Source: Helicobacteraceae bacterium
Lineage (GTDB): Bacteria > Campylobacterota > Campylobacteria > Campylobacterales > Sulfurimonadaceae
Length of the DNA stretch: 7,737 nucleotides
Direction of reading: 5' to 3'
NCBI GenBank assembly: GCA_030642185.1
Contig: DAOWOG010000042.1
Location: 1-7,737, forward strand
In this document: positions 6,066 through 7,737 of the stretch, one piece after another
Layout of the letters: each line of letters starts with the position of its first letter
Position numbering within the stretch: the first letter of the stretch is position 1
Made by a program: the position numbers and the translations under genes
Notes under the pieces: generated by a model
Told to the model about the DNA's origin: nothing
Database searches by the model: none
The model's input: only the letters and a program-made list of their open reading frames with translations

Positions 6066-6094
6066 ATGATACTTTATTTCTTTTGTGATGTCAA
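6066..6094 (-). promoter_or_regulatory. mazEF sigma-70 promoter
   Basis: On the minus strand a perfect -35 TTGACA (6094-6089) is followed after exactly 17 bases by -10 TATCAT (6071-6066), leaving a 5' leader of about 25 nt to the mazE ATG at 6034. It is the best-matching promoter in the window, consistent with a self-contained cassette. Confidence 0.75.
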
Positions 6095-6195
6095 GATGAG
6101 ATAAAAAAGATATACAGTGATTAAGGGGTAGTGAAATTTATTTTTAAATTAAAAGGCATATATGCATTCCATATCAGGAGAGGAAGGAACGAGAA

Positions 6196-6281
6196 AATAT
6201 TAATTTATACATTCCTCTTTAATATGCTCTATATATCGAATAAAGACATTAAAGTGGAGATTCACTCACAGGGGTGTAAGA
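6196..6281 (+). repeat. 86-bp perfect direct repeat B, copy 2
   Basis: Same sequence as 5337-5422. It ends five bases before the ATG (6287) of the AbiE-side gene. An open frame runs through the repeat into that gene from 6131, but the repeat occurs elsewhere without the gene, so these codons are probably not original. Bases 6095-6195, between the mazE promoter and this copy, hold no recognisable gene; a palindrome GCATATATGC lies at 6154-6163. Confidence 0.95.
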
Positions 6282-6286
6282 GTGAA

Positions 6287-6826
6287 ATGGTCACCACTAA
6301 AGATGTTGAACGAACAAGGAAAGACAAAGGCAGCAAACAAGCATCTGTCGTCTTTAGCCCAAAAGCGAAGAGTGTCAAATTAGACAAGTCTTGGTTTTCA
6401 GGAGACCTGCTATGGTCATATGGTGACGGAAAACGCATAGGTATAGATCATCTCATTGTCATCTATATGCTTAAGCCTTACCAGCGTAATACAGACAAGC
6501 TTGTTACGTTATTTGGAAAGGAAAGGGTGGCACGTTGCATCCAAAACAACCTGAAGGATACTCGAACTAAAAATGCCGCACTACTGCAGCTTAAATATGC
6601 CTGTCACAATACAACGACTAATCGTGCTTCCATAGGTAAGCACAGGGTTTTTAATTCTGATAAGATGATTGAAGTGATGCGCAAAGGCTCACAAAAGCAA
6701 ATCGATCATATCTATAACCGAATTGGAGCAAAGAGAATGGTCGAGATTGCCAAGCTGGCAGATACCAAGTTTGTAAGCAAAACTATTATACAAAAAGTTA
6801 AATATGCGGAAGAAAAGAGCGCATGA
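6287..6826 (+). CDS. Probable partner (antitoxin) of the AbiEii-type nucleotidyltransferase
   Basis: No named family is recognised with confidence; the role is drawn from its position. The 179 residues are basic and soluble, with no signal peptide or membrane span. Two related-looking segments occur, TDKLVTLFGKERVARCIQ (69-86) and IDHIYNRIGAKRMVEIAK (139-156). Both have a helix, then 'FG/IGA' followed by Lys-Arg-Val/Met, as seen in small proteins placed before AbiEii genes. There is no evident winged-helix domain like classical AbiEi. Its TGA overlaps the ATG of the AbiEii remnant by four bases, typical of this TA type. I chose ATG 6287; GGGG lies about 12 bases upstream, so initiation is weakly supported. 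A longer frame from GTG 6131 would add 52 residues taken mostly from the 86-bp repeat. The true N-terminus may have been replaced by the repeat insertion. Confidence 0.55.
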   Translation: MVTTKDVERTRKDKGSKQASVVFSPKAKSVKLDKSWFSGDLLWSYGDGKRIGIDHLIVIYMLKPYQRNTDKLVTLFGKERVARCIQNNLKDTRTKNAALLQLKYACHNTTTNRASIGKHRVFNSDKMIEVMRKGSQKQIDHIYNRIGAKRMVEIAKLADTKFVSKTIIQKVKYAEEKSA

Positions 6827-7020
6827 CTGAGAATATAAAAGAGCTTTTGCTAAAAATACAAGAGCACAAGCTGTTTTTTGACTATGACTTTAGGCTGATC
6901 GGCGGCACTGCTCTCTCATACCACTTGAATCATAGACTTTCTGAAGATCTTGATTTTTGTTTTAAGGGCAAATTTTACACCCCAGGGGTAATATATCCAC
7001 TTTATGACATAATGCATTAA
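6823..7020 (+). pseudogene. Truncated AbiEii-type nucleotidyltransferase toxin
   Basis: The first 50 or so codons match the N-terminus of the AbiEii/AbiGii nucleotidyltransferase family, the toxin of type IV abortive-infection TA systems. FRLIGGTALSYHLNHRLSED (23-42) leads into LDFCF, giving the Gly27-Gly28 signature and the metal-binding Asp42 and Asp44. Intact members run to roughly 250-300 residues; here the frame ends at 65, and the last 14 or so residues (from YTPG on) are encoded by the transposase leader. The catalytic core is therefore incomplete and the product should be inactive. The break coincides with the TTACACCCC block at 6975 that is shared with the 86-bp repeats. The missing part may lie beyond the transposase, outside the window. 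It overlaps the upstream partner by four bases. Confidence 0.78.
6973..7003 (-). repeat. Transposase-leader copy of the repeat core, inverted relative to B
   Basis: On the minus strand this reads AAAGTG, then 25 bases ending GGGGTGTAAAA. The two 86-bp repeats have AAAGTG plus 25 bases ending GGGGTGTAAGA on the plus strand; 16 of the 25 positions agree, including nine in a row. ATTAAAG and GAGGAAT blocks further toward the transposase also recur in B, with different spacing. Confidence 0.7.
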
Positions 7021-7737
7021 AGCTGTCACGAGGAATAAAAATGCCAACACGCCCACGCATAGATCTTGCCGGTTATCATCACATTATCAACCGGGGAGTA
7101 AACCGAGGCATAGTTTTTAATAACTCAACCGATAAAGAGATGTTTTTACAGATCATCAATAAAGCAGCTACCATCCATAAAGTCACTTTGCATGACTATT
7201 GTCTGATGAATAACCATTACCATATGCTCATTGAGACAGAAAAAGAGAATCTATCAACGTTTATGCGTATTGTAAGTGCCAACTATTCACAGTATTTCAA
7301 CAAACGATATAAAAGAAGCGGGCATCTCTGGCAAGATCGCTACCAATCAAAATATATCACTTCCGATGAATATCTTTATACACTTATCCGTTATATTGAA
7401 TACAATCCTCTTGAAGCCACTTTGGCAAAAAAAGTCGGTGATTACCCATACACCTTGTCATCATTGATCTTCAACGCAAAAGATCACTATCCATGCTCAA
7501 ACGAATCTTTGCTCATCAAATCTTTTGATCTTAAATCACTAGGTGAATTTCTGGAAAAACCTATGAGTAAAGAGGAACTTGACTATTTAAAACAGAAACA
7601 GAAACAAAAAATTAAAAAGACCGAAGATGGTATTAAGATCAGTCAATTTAAAGAGCTTGAAGAGCATCTCGCAAATGTTCAAAACAGGGAAGATAGAAAC
7701 TTGGCTATAATAAATGCGTATTTGGATGGATATACAC
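6975..7737 (+). mobile_element. RAYT/IS200-like element, left part
   Basis: Inserted into the AbiEii gene: it comprises a conserved-looking leader (6975-7040) and the Y1 transposase. The left limit is placed where AbiEii-like coding stops and similarity to repeat B begins; the exact base is uncertain by about 10. The right end is outside the window. Confidence 0.6.
7041..7737 (+). CDS. REP-associated Y1 (HUH) transposase, C-terminus outside window
   Basis: This is a single-strand transposase of the IS200/REP-associated tyrosine type, which nicks DNA through a tyrosine at hairpin-bearing ends. I translated it from ATG 7041 (AGGA at 7031-7034); 232 codons run open to the right edge. Typical features in order are RIDLAGYHHIINRG (6-19), the HUH motif MNNHYHMLIE (56-65) with His59 and His61, SGHLWQDRYQSKYI (93-106), and RYIEYNPLEA (117-126) with Tyr118 the likely nucleophile. 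A charged linker (KQKQKQKIKK, 184-193) leads to NREDRNLAIINAYLDGYT (215-232). In relatives I recall, such a tail opens a C-terminal helix-turn-helix, which here would lie beyond the window. The domain looks complete, so the protein may be active. It interrupts AbiEii, and its leader resembles the repeats flanking mazEF. Confidence 0.88.
   Translation, partial: MPTRPRIDLAGYHHIINRGVNRGIVFNNSTDKEMFLQIINKAATIHKVTLHDYCLMNNHYHMLIETEKENLSTFMRIVSANYSQYFNKRYKRSGHLWQDRYQSKYITSDEYLYTLIRYIEYNPLEATLAKKVGDYPYTLSSLIFNAKDHYPCSNESLLIKSFDLKSLGEFLEKPMSKEELDYLKQKQKQKIKKTEDGIKISQFKELEEHLANVQNREDRNLAIINAYLDGYT

Noticed and set aside
5248..6281. CRISPR-like array
   Set aside because: Only two copies of each repeat, of unequal length, with spacers of 63 and 746 bases and no cas genes.
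7276..7467. Plus-strand open frame within the transposase
   Set aside because: Out of frame with the conserved transposase motifs GHLWQ and YIEYNP.

Overview
The window looks like part of a Campylobacterota chromosome (Sulfurimonas/Sulfurovum-like). I base this on the overall look of the proteins, the short Shine-Dalgarno sites with weak -35 boxes, and a Y1/REP-type transposase of the 'RIDLAGYHHIINRG' kind that I associate with that phylum. This is an inference from recall, not a database match. The left 3.3 kb is ordinary core sequence. From about 3.28 kb to the right edge it becomes a visibly more A+T-rich accessory region with toxin-antitoxin (TA) genes, direct repeats, gene remnants and a transposase.

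Left part, minus strand, in transcription order: a group II truncated haemoglobin (2392-1949), an APC-superfamily amino-acid permease (1900-671) and an AzgA-type NCS2 purine permease (617 to beyond base 1). They are co-directional with gaps of about 50 nt; a small hairpin sits in the first gap. Divergently, on the plus strand, lies a TrmH/SpoU-family RNA 2'-O-methyltransferase (2486-3271).

Middle part: the methyltransferase and a stand-alone prephenate dehydratase, pheA (4389-5228), look like former neighbours. They are now separated by about 1 kb holding a small basic protein (3379-3585) and a probable ADP-ribosyltransferase-fold toxin (3592-4224), bracketed by a 45/44-bp direct repeat. The pheA stop codon overlaps the ATG of a following gene of which only nine codons remain.

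Right part: a mazEF toxin-antitoxin operon on the minus strand (6034-5470) lies between two perfect 86-bp direct repeats, with a 26-bp repeat also duplicated. Next comes an AbiE-like pair in which the probable antitoxin is intact and the AbiEii nucleotidyltransferase toxin is cut off after about 50 residues. The cut coincides with the leader of a REP-associated Y1 transposase that runs off the window.

The most interesting point is that the 86-bp repeat, read on the minus strand, resembles the transposase leader: two blocks of 9 and 8 bases are identical at exactly the same 13-base spacing. The 45-bp repeat around the ADP-ribosyltransferase module is more weakly similar. One repeat family therefore seems to mark the edges of three different TA cassettes, as if non-autonomous relatives of the transposase had driven their insertion or duplication.
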